From assembly GCA_009760855.2 (NCBI GenBank), contig WPIO01000023.1:4071501-4112500 (forward strand): a DNA stretch of 41,000 bases, written 5' to 3'. Numbering within the stretch: the stretch's first letter is position 1; each line of letters begins with the position of its first letter. The notes beneath the pieces were generated by a model that worked only from the letters and a program-made list of their open reading frames with translations, was not told the origin of the DNA and made no database searches. The translations under genes were made by a program, and so were the position numbers. This DNA is from Cristatella mucedo. Its lineage: Eukaryota; Bryozoa; Phylactolaemata; Cristatellidae. This document shows, piece after piece, positions 10,201-18,441 of this stretch.

Positions 10201-12877
10201 TACCCAGCTCACCCAGTTGTATAGTACACTATAGTCGTGCCAGCAACATCTAGCACAGCAAATCTGTAGTGCCCTCTGCCTTTTAATATGGCCATTGTCC
10301 TCTATGTTGCATTTAGATAAGTTGTCCAAGGTACATTTTCTCGATGTAATGTATCTCCGTCAGTAACTCCACAAAGTCATAAAGACCATGTGGGTGTTAC
10401 GCAGGAGAGTTTTGTATAGCGCACTCACAGCCTAAGCGGCTTTCGGTACGCATTCGGTACCCAACAGACTTCGTCTCACGCAACAAAGAGAAAGTGGGAA
10501 ACATAGCAGAGTTAGGAGAGCAGTTGAGGTAGTGAGTAGCATAGAAGTAGCAGTTCAGGACCGCTGAAAAAGATGTGCCATAGTCGGCAGTAGGAGAGTA
10601 GATGTCGTTGCGTAAGAATTGTGGAAGCGAGTTCCACAGTCTAGGACCTGCAGAGCTAAAGCTTCTGTCGCCAACTGTCTTTAAGCAGAGGAATGGGACA
10701 GCTGCTAGCACACTGGGAAAATTGAGCAGACACCCAGACCTTGGCTGTAGACCGTATCCATACAAATAAGCTGTACTAGCAGCTATGACAAAGATAGGGA
10801 CCACTTTATGGATTTAGTCAAGGGCCAGCTATGGTCTTACCATCGTAAGAAGGTTAGCAAGTGAGAGATCTCTGAGAAGCTAGGGATAAGTGAGAAAGCT
10901 GTCTGCAAAAACATTTGGAAAATGGAAGTTCACCGTTTATGGCTACTTAAAGTATCGATCCTACGTTCGACTTAAGAGTGGCTGAGCATATGCTGATGTC
11001 AGCTTGCGACATACTTTGAAGTTTGGGTACATATTAATGTGTGGGAAGGCTTTTCAGCAGGTGGTGCATGTGCACTTTGCCGTTTGAGGACATAATAAGT
11101 GAAATTAGCTTTCAGTACATTACGACTGCTTGGCACTAATTTTATTTATCAATGACATCGATCAGAAACATAAGTTGGGCTGCAGTTTCTTGGCTGGCCC
11201 CCTCATGTAATGGGCTTGCAATGGCCAAGTCAAAGTGCAGGCTTTAAACCTGATGAGCGTGTATTTGGTATGGATCAGGATTGGCTGAGAGCTTTTAGCA
11301 GTAACGTCAGATCACTGGCCGATATACGGGACACTTTGCAAGCAGTTCGGCATGCTATACCATCAGATGTAACTCCATAATTCGTCCAGTCCATGCAAAG
11401 GCATAAGTAATCGCTATTCGGGAAGGCCGTGCTACTAGAATTGATGCTTGTACTGCGCATGCTATTGTTGTCATGCTAAATAAATCGTGTGTGCGTTGGG
11501 CTTGTTTTGGCATCAGTTTCACTTGTTTGTTCCCCCAGGTAGATTGTAAAACTGCCTACAGCAATAGTCGACCAGGCGTGCATAGTATGAGTATGTCCGC
11601 AGTATTGGTATGTCCATAGTATAGGTAAAACATATGGCTGCTAGTGTATGTGTATTTATTCATCCTGTGCACGTGTGGTTGCCTAATAGGGGCATTCACA
11701 GTGGACGTGTGCACACAGGGTAAATAGATGGACATTGTTTATCGATTATTGTTTTGAAATTTGGCCTGCTGTCAAACAGGCTTGCAATCAGCAACAGTTT
11801 TGGAGAATTTGATTGGATAAAAGTTTTTGCTCCTTTGCAGCCAACAGGGCAAGTCTTATTGTGGATTATAACCAGATTGCATCTGCTGATCAAGCACTGG
11901 CTTTGTTCCTGCCTGAAGCGCCTGCTGAGATGCTCAAAACGTTTGATGAGGTAAATGGCTGCTGCACACGGGGCCAACTACTCACCAATTTTTGCCATGC
12001 TTGCTGCATCATTTTTGGTACATTTGTAACTATCACGAGTGGTATTGCCAGCCATTGCTCGAAATGGGACTACTGGTGCCACACGATTTGAAAGTCGTGG
12101 GTTCAACCCCCTGTGATGATACAGCGACATACTGCATTCTATCTATCTAGGGGTACGATATAACTTTGGCATGTAGACGCTTCCGATGAGTGGTTGACGA
12201 TTCGGCTAAATATTTTTAGGCTGCACAAGACGTGGTCTTTGGTATTTATCCCAAGTACAAGAACATCGTTACTGAAATACACATTCGTATCTCTGATCTC
12301 CCTTTAACCGAAGACTTGCGTTCCTTACGGTAAGCTTGGGTTTGGGCAGTGATGTGTTATGGATAATAGTTTCACGTTGCTTGCTTGCAATGTCAGTATC
12401 TTATATTTCCTTTTTTTGTAATGGTCCGTGACTGGGCGCCTGTTTTCTTTCCCTTTCTTTTTGTGGAATTTTGTGAACGTAGCTCGCAGGAGTTCGCTAT
12501 GACAGAGCTTGTAAGATAAAGCATGTATGCTTTCGATTTACCGTGTATGCTTTCGATTTACCATAGACATATGCCTAAGAACACAGAAGCCTAAGAACCG
12601 TGCATAGAAAGAGAGGGGCGTTAAGTTAGTCAGCGTTTGTGCGCTTGTTTCTGTTTGTGCATTTGACGTTTGCGGATGCAAATTAGCTCACACCTGGTCT
12701 ACCTCATCCGATTGTCATTCGTTTGTATTTATGCCGAAGCCAATGAGCACCTCCCCACACGTAGGAGGCACGTGCTTTAGTTGATTGAGCATGCTACTAC
12801 TAATCATGCTTTCTTTGCAGCAAATGTTAAGCGTCTGGAGAAAGATTGAGTTCTCTGAGGGCACTTTATCAAGTGTG

Positions 12878-12910
<33 letters not shown>

Positions 12911-15900
12911 GCAGGCTACTCAATGAGATGAAAAGGACCTGGTGCCTTTAGAATGCAGTTGCCTATTATTCTTCTTCCATCGTTGCAGTCAGCTGCACCT
13001 CAATCAGCTTGTCAAGACATGCGGAGTTGTTTCGTGCACTACCAGTGTACTGCCTCAGCTTTCATTAGTCAAGTACGACTGTAATAAGTGCAACTTCATT
13101 CTTGGACCATTCTACCAGACACAAAACGAAGAAGTGAAGCCGGGCACTTGCCCCGAATGCCAGTCCAATGGACCGTTCGAGATCAACATGGAGCAGGTTT
13201 GTGGAAGGATGTATTTGGATTTTTTTGGAGTATTTGTATGCATCCTCGTCCTTGGACTGGTTTTGCTGCCTTCGTGTGCTCGAAGGGATCGACCGAAGAG
13301 ATTGCATCGTATCTCGAAGATGCGAGTCGTAATTGTTGCATGGCTTTGAACCTAGATTGGGCTGATACGTTTACGAGCTAATGTCGTCTATACTTGACAG
13401 CATTTCTCAGAAGCTTACAGTTTTGTTATGCATTCATTAATATACAAAGCAATATATATACCAAAACCATAGCCAACATACAGATACCAGTGCCCCAAGC
13501 CCTGCTATCCGTCTTCAGGTTTTTACTACCACCCTCAAGGCCTTCATCTTGGGTAGGTCTTTTACTGTTGCCCTTTCTCTTGCTTGCTTGTAGACTTTGT
13601 ACAAGAACTATCAGCGAATCACAGTCCAGGAAAGTCCGGGTAAAGTACCAGCAGGCCGTCTTCCACGCTCCAAAGATGCAATACTTCTTGATGATATGGT
13701 GGATACTTGTAAACCTGGTGACGAAATTGTAAGTGCACACGTGGCATTTTTGTCACATCGGTCGGTATCGCTCAACTTTTTTTCAGCGTTGCCTTTCAGC
13801 TGGAGAGCATTTGTGCTCTGTTTATACACAGCTTATGTTCCACTAGCTCTCTTCGGCTTGGCAAACAGCATGGTTCACTTTAAAAATTTGTAGGAATTAA
13901 CTGGAATTTACACAAACAATTACGATGTGTCTTTGAATACTCACAATGGTTTCCCAGTTTTTGCCACTATTATTCATGCCAACCACATATCGAAAAGGGA
14001 TGACAAGATGGCAGTTCAAGCCTTGACAGACGATGACATCCGTACTATTTCCGTCCTTTCCAAAGACGAGCGAATCGGAGAAAGGGTATGTGTGCAGACG
14101 TGCACCCATTGGACGTGTGTGAGCCCGTGGCTTTCGGCAACAGCCTCGGCCCGGCAGCGAAGCGCCCAACGAACGGAATGGCTCCTGAATGTTGCCGTAG
14201 CTGCTATCGGCTAGTGCTGCTGCTGTGGCAGCAGCCATTTCCGCTTTGCGCCCGCTCACAGCCCGACCGTGGGTTTTGCTACGCAGGTTTTTGCAAGCAT
14301 GGCGCCGTCCATCTATGGGCATGACGACATAAAGCGTGCCCTGGCGCTGTCGATGTTCGGCGGCCAGCCCAAGAACCCGGGCGGCAAGCACAAAGTGCGC
14401 GGCGACATCAACGTTCTGATATGCGGCGACCCTGGCACGGCCAAGTCACAGTTCCTCAAGTACGCTGAGAAGGCGGGCAGCCGTGTTGTGTACACCACCG
14501 GCCAGGGCGCGTCCGCCGTCGGCCTCACTGCTTACGTGCAGCGGCACCCCGTCACCAAGGAGTGGAGTTTGGAGGCGGGAGCGCTCGTTCTCGCCGACCG
14601 AGGCATGTGTCTCATCGACGAGTTCGACAAGGTTGGGCTATGCGCCTCTGCTTATGCTGCCGTTGCCACCTCCGCTGCTACTACTGCTGGGCGCTAGCCT
14701 GATCTCTTTGTCACCCGGGGTTCTGTGCGATGTAGATGAACGACGCCGACAGGACTAGCATCCACGAGGCGATGGAGCAGCAGACGATCTCGATATCCAA
14801 AGCAGGAATCGTGACGTCGCTTCAGGCTCGATGCGCCGTCATTGCAGCGGCTAACCCGATTGGCGGGCGCTACGACCCGTCCATGACTTTTGCCGAAAAC
14901 GTAAGTGGCGGCTGTGTAACTCATGCCACTCATTCATCCATCGGCAGGCTTGTAAGCACACAAGTGTACACATGCTTGTCTGCCCGCTCACAGGTTGACC
15001 TATCAGAACCAATCCTGTCACGATTTGACATACTCTGCGTCGTCAGGGACCAGGTCGATGCCGTAGAGGTAATGCAGATCGGCATTCTAAGGTGCATGCT
15101 GTGCTGGATTGCTTCATTCGCTCACAATCAGAGCCAACGGCTCTCTCAAATTCTGGTCTGTGATCTGTTATAGGATGAGCGGTTGGCCAAGTTTGTGGTC
15201 CAGAGCCATGTGAAGCATCATCCGAATAACACGGCTGAAAAGGATGGAGAACACAACCAGGCAAGTTGGCGTTGAGAGTGCAAGGTTCCGATTGCACGTG
15301 CTCTGCTGTGCATGTTTGGCGTCGCCCTCCGTGTCCGTTACAGCTGCCACAGCTCGCTGTTCTGCTTTAGCCTATTCTGTGCACACTCCCAAGTGGCTCG
15401 GCTCCTCTGACACTTTAACTTTGACAGGACCTTCCTGGCACGAATACTGACCTAGAACTGCTGCCCCAGGATCTTCTAAAGAAATACATCATATATGCTC
15501 GAGAAAGAATCCATCCCAAACTTACACAGATGGACCAGGACAAAGTAGCTAAGATGTATGCCGAACTTCGACGAGAGTCGATGGTAATTATAATACGCTT
15601 GTCGTTGTTACTACTCACTTACTCCTCTTGTGCCTTATTCTGTTAAGTTATTTTGTTGCGATGTATGAGATATAAAGAGAGAACTTTTGCTTCCTCCTAT
15701 GAATAACCTGTGAGTGAGTGTATGTGAGTGAGTGTATGTGTGCACACGTGTGTGTTTGCACACAGATGTACTCACCTGGTATCACGTTTGCATCTCTAAA
15801 CTGTGCATATACTTTAGGCTACAAGCAGTGTTCCCATCACCGTAAGACACATAGAGTCAGTAATTCGCTTGTCCGAAGCACATGCTCGCATGCATCTCCG

Positions 15901-18441
15901 CGAGTACGTCAACGAGGATGACGTCAACATGGCGATCAGGATTATGCTGGAGAGCTTTGTCAGCACGCAGAAGTACAGCGTTATGAAAGGCATGTCACGG
16001 GTAAGCACAGCCTCTGCCATTCCTATTCAGCCATATTCTTCAAGGCCGTGTGCATACGTCGGTGCATCACTTTGAACACTCTGGTGCAAAAAATCGTCAC
16101 AGTATGGCCGCCACTCGCCACTGCCGTCGCTTTAAGACCTCCCTTGTCTAACCAAGAATAGAGACGCCAAGCTTCTGTGCTGGCTTTCCTACCATAACAC
16201 ATTCCAGAGAGCCTGAGTTTTGCTGAAAAGGTCGGCTACTGGTGTAGGATGAACACCCGGCCTCAGCTGTTTGTCGATATAGCTCCATAGTAGTTTTTAT
16301 AGGGTTTGAATTAGGCGACTGACTGAGCCACTGCACCAGCACCAATTAAGGATTCGTCAAAAAGTACACCTGGAGGGCAGTTACTTATGTCATTATCTTG
16401 CTGCTTAGTGCCTAGAAAGAGATTAACTTCTCTAAGGGTCTTATACAAATATATTATTATTATCTGGAGAAAATGGCCTATGAAAGATGCCATTGGAAAA
16501 TTCACGGTGGGCTAAGCAGCATTTACAGACCAATCAATAAAAGTGAGGCAGCTGTTGTGGGAAACTGGTTTCCTCCTGCTCATATAATTGATTTGTATAG
16601 CGCCCTTTGAGAACTTAATTTATATTCAGGCACATCACATACGTCGTCGTGTGTGACTCATGCCCTATATTTGAGCAAAATGTCTACTGAGCTCATGTTC
16701 GTGGGAAAAAAAGACCCGTGGCGTAGTGAGCACTTGATGGGTGGTGAACTACCGTGTTGAGGCCCTCGGCACATTTCTTTAGCCGTTCTCTTATGACCGA
16801 CTGTCCTGGCCAACCGCTAGGTTCGACTCTGCCCTGACAAAATCCCTGTATGCCCCCTGAAGAAGGCCCAAACGCTATATGAGTCACCAGGGGATTGTCA
16901 GCCTGTGCTGGCTTGTCGCTGGTAGCGCTCTCGTGTAGGTACCTCCACTCGCGAGGGGGTGCAAATTAACCGGGTTTGTCGCCGAGTACCGCTGCTCTTC
17001 CGAAGCAGGCCACCGTGACATCCTAATAGAAGCCTCGGCACCCACATCTGGTTAAATGGCCTGAAGGGATCGTTAGTTGAAGAAGCAGGCGTGCAGTCAG
17101 CCACTGACAATGTCAGCACCTGTACCTGAGATCGTGGAGCTTTCACTTGGCAGAGCACGGGCTGTGGGATGATTTGATGATCTTTGCAGTCCTCTTGCTT
17201 CCTCCTGGTTATTTAAAACAGCACAGCTGCTGCTCCACACGTTATAGAGTCATGAAAATACTTGTAAAATTGATCTGACAATCGAATATTTGTTTAGGAT
17301 ACCTTGAAAAGACAACCATGTTAGAAATAGGATCGGAAGTTCTTACGACTTCCACGTAAAAGAAAGTATGATTGTGCAAAGCATGTGTAGCCGAATGTAA
17401 ACCAGAAGCACCATATCTACAATATAATAATTTTTTAATCTCTGCATTGTGTGCTACTTGTATCCCAACTTGTTGAAGCTTGGTAGATCGAGGTACATGC
17501 ATGAAGCTTGCTGTGGTGCATGCTTATTTATGACTTCCAAAAAGCATAGTGTAGCTTCGTACCTTGTAAATTCCATAACTTGGTCAATACTTTGCGTATC
17601 AGAGTGAAATTTGAAATGTAAGTTTGGCTCTGCTTTTATACACAGGGGGTGGAATTATAACAGATTTTGGTCGAATGGGGTTTGCTAAACATGTCAATGA
17701 TTGCAGAAAATAAAGCTCCAGGACTTTTGATGGATATGTATAGCAAAATCTATAGCTGTTAACGTTCTTGGCATGGTAAACTTGGTACATGTATTGGTGG
17801 CTGTACTTCGATTCGTAGAAGGGTGTCACACCCGACAAAACTTATCGTCCTGGTGCTGCTTTGTTTGCAGACTTTTAGCAGGTACCTGAGTTACAAGAAA
17901 GACAACAACGAGCTGCTGCTGTTCATCCTCAAGCAGTTGGTAAACGATCAGGTGGCTTACCGAGCAGGCGTGCGTAGCAGGCAGAGAATCTTTGCACAGT
18001 CGGGCTCTGGAGGTCTTGAAGAAGGCGCGCCAATCCGGATTTCAGAGAAAGACCTCCAAGATCGGGTAACCGAAATGCCGGTCGCCACAATGTCTGTTCT
18101 CTTGAGCCATAACTATCTCATACCTTTGCCTGATCCTGGGCCTGCCTCGTCAAGCGCAAGTCATTTGCAACATGTTCTAATAATGCGGTGGCACCCCAGC
18201 AGCATGCAGTTATAATAATAATAATAATAATAATAATAATGCACTTGATAAATCGCCCTCAGAGAACTCAATCTCTTTCTAGGCGCTTACATTTGCCGAG
18301 TTATGCAGCCTTAGCCTCCTGTTTCAGGCACGGCAGATCAACGTACACAATGTGTCGGCATTCTTCAGCAGTGACGTATTCAAAGCCAACAAGTTTGCAT
18401 TGGACACTTCAGACGGCAGATGGATTGTGCACACTGCTTGA
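4252..18441 (+). CDS. MCM2: DNA replication licensing factor MCM2, complete 18-exon gene
   Basis: Subunit of the MCM2-7 replicative helicase, which is loaded at origins in G1 and unwinds DNA as part of CMG. Exons: 4252-4257, 8790-8983, 9176-9345, 9469-9554, 9664-9838, 11841-11950, 12220-12329, 12989-13196, 13594-13728, 13894-14085, 14287-14631, 14736-14900, 14994-15068, 15174-15260, 15428-15583, 15818-16000, 17871-18065, 18328-18441. All phases agree and give 901 residues against 904 in human. Order: acidic, Ser-rich tail with [10 protein letters not shown] (region phosphorylated by CDC7 in human); histone-binding segment [11 protein letters not shown] (68-78); zinc finger C315/C318/C338/C341; AAA+ core with Walker A GDPGTAKS (509-516), Walker B LIDEFD (571-576) and arginine finger SRFD (641-644); C-terminal winged helix. 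Intron 14 uses a GC donor. No broken exon. The start is chosen because M-A followed by E-E matches the family N-terminus. Confidence 0.97.
4612..5062 (-). mobile_element. LINE family B 3' end (CR1/L2-type)
   Basis: Reads on the minus strand. The same sequence recurs at 10345, 20485, 28168, 34735 and 36338. On the minus strand it encodes a degraded [18 protein letters not shown]-like C-terminus. The 3' end is the paired GTTAC...GTAAC-type hairpin near 4625-4670, where family B copies stop. Several frameshifts. It is in MCM2 intron 1, antisense to the gene. Confidence 0.85.
5479..5622 (-). mobile_element. LINE family A 3' tail with (CT)n in hairpin loop
   Basis: Minus-orientation tail: (AAT)n, then the terminal stem-loop, then the start of the 3' untranslated part (ending around the family phrase that reads cgattgaatggtttatc). 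The loop side of the hairpin has been expanded by a CT microsatellite at about 5526-5560. Confidence 0.85.
5897..6362 (-). mobile_element. LINE family A fragment
   Basis: Minus-orientation copy with tail (AAT)n at its left end, a decayed hairpin, the 3' untranslated region and a C-terminal coding remnant. The remnant contains [20 protein letters not shown], then [10 protein letters not shown], in one open frame at 6112-6360. Inserted in MCM2 intron 1. Confidence 0.9.
6517..6980 (+). repeat. Unclassified interspersed repeat U, copy 1
   Basis: This ~460-bp AT-rich segment aligns along its length with 17257-17698 and, for its first part, with 33907-34190. Shared landmarks include the gacaatcgaat phrase, a gaagt(t)tc.acgatttcc phrase, and near the right end gtgaaattt.aatgt(g/a)agttt and gattttggtc. 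There is no coding capacity and no match to the LINE or SINE families here. All three copies are in plus orientation. Confidence 0.75.
7229..7318 (-). mobile_element. LINE family A 3' tail fragment
   Basis: Starts with an interrupted (AAT)n run, then a decayed terminal hairpin (agcaccctcac...gggcac). Only the extreme 3' end is recognisable. Confidence 0.75.
7560..7990 (-). mobile_element. Diverged LINE relic, C-terminal region
   Basis: On the minus strand, 7805-8023 reads [18 protein letters not shown] then a TSHLSVLHW-like segment. This is the VQN-AARL...ITPLL-LHWLP signature that precedes the C-terminus in CR1/L2-type LINEs. Heavily mutated and older than the neighbouring copies. Confidence 0.65.
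8790..8983 (+). CDS. MCM2: MCM2 exon 2: acidic, Ser-rich N-terminal tail
   Basis: Encodes residues 3-66, including the conserved [14 protein letters not shown] segment, which holds CDC7/DDK phosphorylation sites in vertebrate MCM2, and an acidic run (EEEDGEEL). Disordered, low conservation outside these motifs. Flanked by ttag acceptor and gtaagc donor. Confidence 0.93.
9176..9345 (+). CDS. MCM2: MCM2 exon 3: histone H3-H4 binding segment
   Basis: Encodes [20 protein letters not shown] and on to GRMRRGLLY. In human MCM2 the equivalent tyrosines (Y81 and Y90) contact H3-H4. Here they are Y69 and Y78, so histone chaperone function should be kept. Confidence 0.95.
9469..9554 (+). CDS. MCM2: MCM2 exon 4: acidic and basic linker
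   Basis: Encodes the [20 protein letters not shown] region, aligned with the acidic/Arg-rich patch of vertebrate MCM2 that precedes the helicase N-domain. Donor is gtgcga, weaker than the others in this gene. Confidence 0.92.
9664..9838 (+). CDS. MCM2: MCM2 exon 5: start of MCM N-domain
   Basis: Encodes [20 protein letters not shown] and on through [18 protein letters not shown], the opening of subdomain A of the MCM N-terminal domain. It ends on the first base of an alanine codon. Confidence 0.96.
10345..10805 (-). mobile_element. LINE family B fragment in MCM2 intron 5
   Basis: The best-preserved minus-strand copy of family B. The open frame at 10397-10804 contains [18 protein letters not shown], then SLPQFLRND, then a downstream stretch rich in Tyr and Ser ending [11 protein letters not shown]. 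The 3' end has the GTAAC...GTTAC hairpin at about 10362-10400. It occupies the middle of the 2-kb intron 9839-11840. The remainder of that intron shows nothing recognisable. Confidence 0.88.
11841..11950 (+). CDS. MCM2: MCM2 exon 6
   Basis: Encodes [20 protein letters not shown], then [16 protein letters not shown], part of MCM N-domain subdomain A, where LPEAP is highly conserved in MCM2. Good acceptor (tttgcag) and donor (gtaaat). Confidence 0.97.
12068..12165 (+). mobile_element. tRNA-derived SINE fragment
   Basis: Plus-strand piece with a B-box-like GTCGTGGGTTCAACCCCC, following an imperfect A-box region, then a body remnant with cagcgacatactgc. Resembles SINE family D (35215) but is strongly decayed. 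It lies in MCM2 intron 6. It is not a functional tRNA because no acceptor stem can be formed. Confidence 0.55.
12220..12329 (+). CDS. MCM2: MCM2 exon 7
   Basis: Encodes [17 protein letters not shown], then [20 protein letters not shown], the end of subdomain A leading to the OB fold. The last arginine codon is split across the intron. Confidence 0.97.
12778..12911 (+). mobile_element. LINE family A 3' tail in MCM2 intron 7
   Basis: Plus-orientation terminal segment: ttgcagcaaatg, the stem-loop, then a tail that has grown to ten or so ATT units. It ends about 78 bases before the exon 8 acceptor, so it sits close to the branch-point zone. Confidence 0.9.
12989..13196 (+). CDS. MCM2: MCM2 exon 8: OB fold with zinc finger
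   Basis: Encodes [15 protein letters not shown] and the four-cysteine zinc finger C-N-K-C ... C-P-E-C (C315, C318, C338, C341). This is the CX2C-X19-CX2C form that supports hexamer-hexamer contacts in the MCM double hexamer. All four cysteines are present. Confidence 0.97.
13594..13728 (+). CDS. MCM2: MCM2 exon 9
   Basis: Encodes [20 protein letters not shown], then [17 protein letters not shown], a near-invariant OB-fold stretch of MCM2 including the [13 protein letters not shown] loop. Confidence 0.98.
13894..14085 (+). CDS. MCM2: MCM2 exon 10: N-domain to AAA+ linker
   Basis: Encodes [20 protein letters not shown], then [15 protein letters not shown], then [21 protein letters not shown]. 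It finishes the OB fold and leads into the helicase core. Confidence 0.97.
14287..14631 (+). CDS. MCM2: MCM2 exon 11: AAA+ core, Walker A and B
   Basis: Largest exon, residues 463-577. It carries Walker [11 protein letters not shown] and the Walker B box CLIDEFDK at its 3' border, with [16 protein letters not shown] (helix-2 insert region) between. It is markedly GC-richer at third codon positions than the earlier exons. All catalytic residues are intact. Confidence 0.98.
14736..14900 (+). CDS. MCM2: MCM2 exon 12: presensor-1/sensor-1 region
   Basis: Encodes [20 protein letters not shown], then [20 protein letters not shown], then PIGGRYDPS. It includes the presensor-1 beta-hairpin (ISKAGI) and the sensor-1 Asn in AAANP. 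Confidence 0.98.
14994..15068 (+). CDS. MCM2: MCM2 exon 13: arginine finger
   Basis: Encodes [24 protein letters not shown] (641-644) is the MCM arginine finger that completes the ATP site of the neighbouring subunit. Confidence 0.97.
15174..15260 (+). CDS. MCM2: MCM2 exon 14, ends at a GC donor
   Basis: Encodes [17 protein letters not shown] and an acidic, variable [11 protein letters not shown] linker. The exon ends CAG|gcaagt, which is the consensus context for GC-AG introns. The next exon continues in phase 0, and a shifted GT donor four bases on would break the frame. Confidence 0.92.
15428..15583 (+). CDS. MCM2: MCM2 exon 15
   Basis: Encodes [20 protein letters not shown], then [20 protein letters not shown], the lid subdomain of the AAA+ module. 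Donor gtaatt. Confidence 0.97.
15711..15767 (+). repeat. Alternating GTGA/GTGT-rich tract in MCM2 intron 15
   Basis: Short repeats of gtgagtgagtgtat and then alternating purine-pyrimidine tgtgtgcacacgtgtgtgt. Simple sequence, able in principle to form left-handed DNA, with no other sign of function. Confidence 0.75.
15818..16000 (+). CDS. MCM2: MCM2 exon 16: sensor-2 region
   Basis: Encodes [20 protein letters not shown], then [26 protein letters not shown] carries the sensor-2 arginine of MCM proteins. Confidence 0.97.
16395..16464 (+). mobile_element. LINE family A 3' tail in MCM2 intron 16
   Basis: Short plus-orientation piece: a decayed stem-loop (gtgcctagaaagagattaac...ctaagggtc) followed by tatattattattat. 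Confidence 0.75.
16578..16640 (-). mobile_element. SINE/LINE stem-loop tail fragment
   Basis: Minus-orientation match to the tail of SINE family C: tgatttgtatagcgccctttgag, then aacttaatt.atattcaggc. The tRNA-like head is not recognisable. Confidence 0.6.
16680..17160. other. Middle of MCM2 intron 16, possible repeat
   Basis: Contains gccccctgaagaaggcccaaacgc near 16851-16875, a phrase seen in the 3' ends of some retroelements, preceded by a tRNA-like ggttcgactctgcc. It occurs once here, so neither a repeat nor a gene can be claimed. No coding sequence. Confidence 0.3.
17257..17698 (+). repeat. Unclassified interspersed repeat U, copy 2
   Basis: Aligns with copy 1 at 6517-6980 through most of its length with many substitutions and small gaps, in the same orientation. 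It lies in MCM2 intron 16 just upstream of exon 17. Confidence 0.72.
17871..18065 (+). CDS. MCM2: MCM2 exon 17: linker to winged helix
   Basis: Encodes [20 protein letters not shown], then [13 protein letters not shown]. It is followed by a species-variable insert (residues rich in Gly, Ser and Glu) and ISEKDLQDR, the start of the C-terminal winged-helix domain. Confidence 0.96.
18212..18296 (-). mobile_element. LINE family A tail inside the last MCM2 intron
   Basis: A clean minus-orientation tail: about ten AAT units, gcacttgataa, the stem-loop with nearly consensus arms, and ttacatttgcc. It ends only about 31 bases before the exon 18 acceptor. It is one of the least mutated tails in the window and so probably a recent insertion. 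Confidence 0.92.
18328..18441 (+). CDS. MCM2: MCM2 exon 18: C-terminus and stop
   Basis: Encodes [20 protein letters not shown], then NKFALD, and ends with a TGA. The final dozen residues ([11 protein letters not shown]) differ from the vertebrate KRKMILQQF end but match it in length. No clear AATAAA follows within several hundred bases. Confidence 0.93.
   Translation, partial: ARQINVHNVSAFFSSDVFKANKFALDTSDGRWIVHTA

Noticed and set aside
13897-14391. 164-codon minus-strand open frame
   Set aside because: Antisense shadow of MCM2 exons 10-11, with no homology signal; its length follows from codon bias on the other strand.
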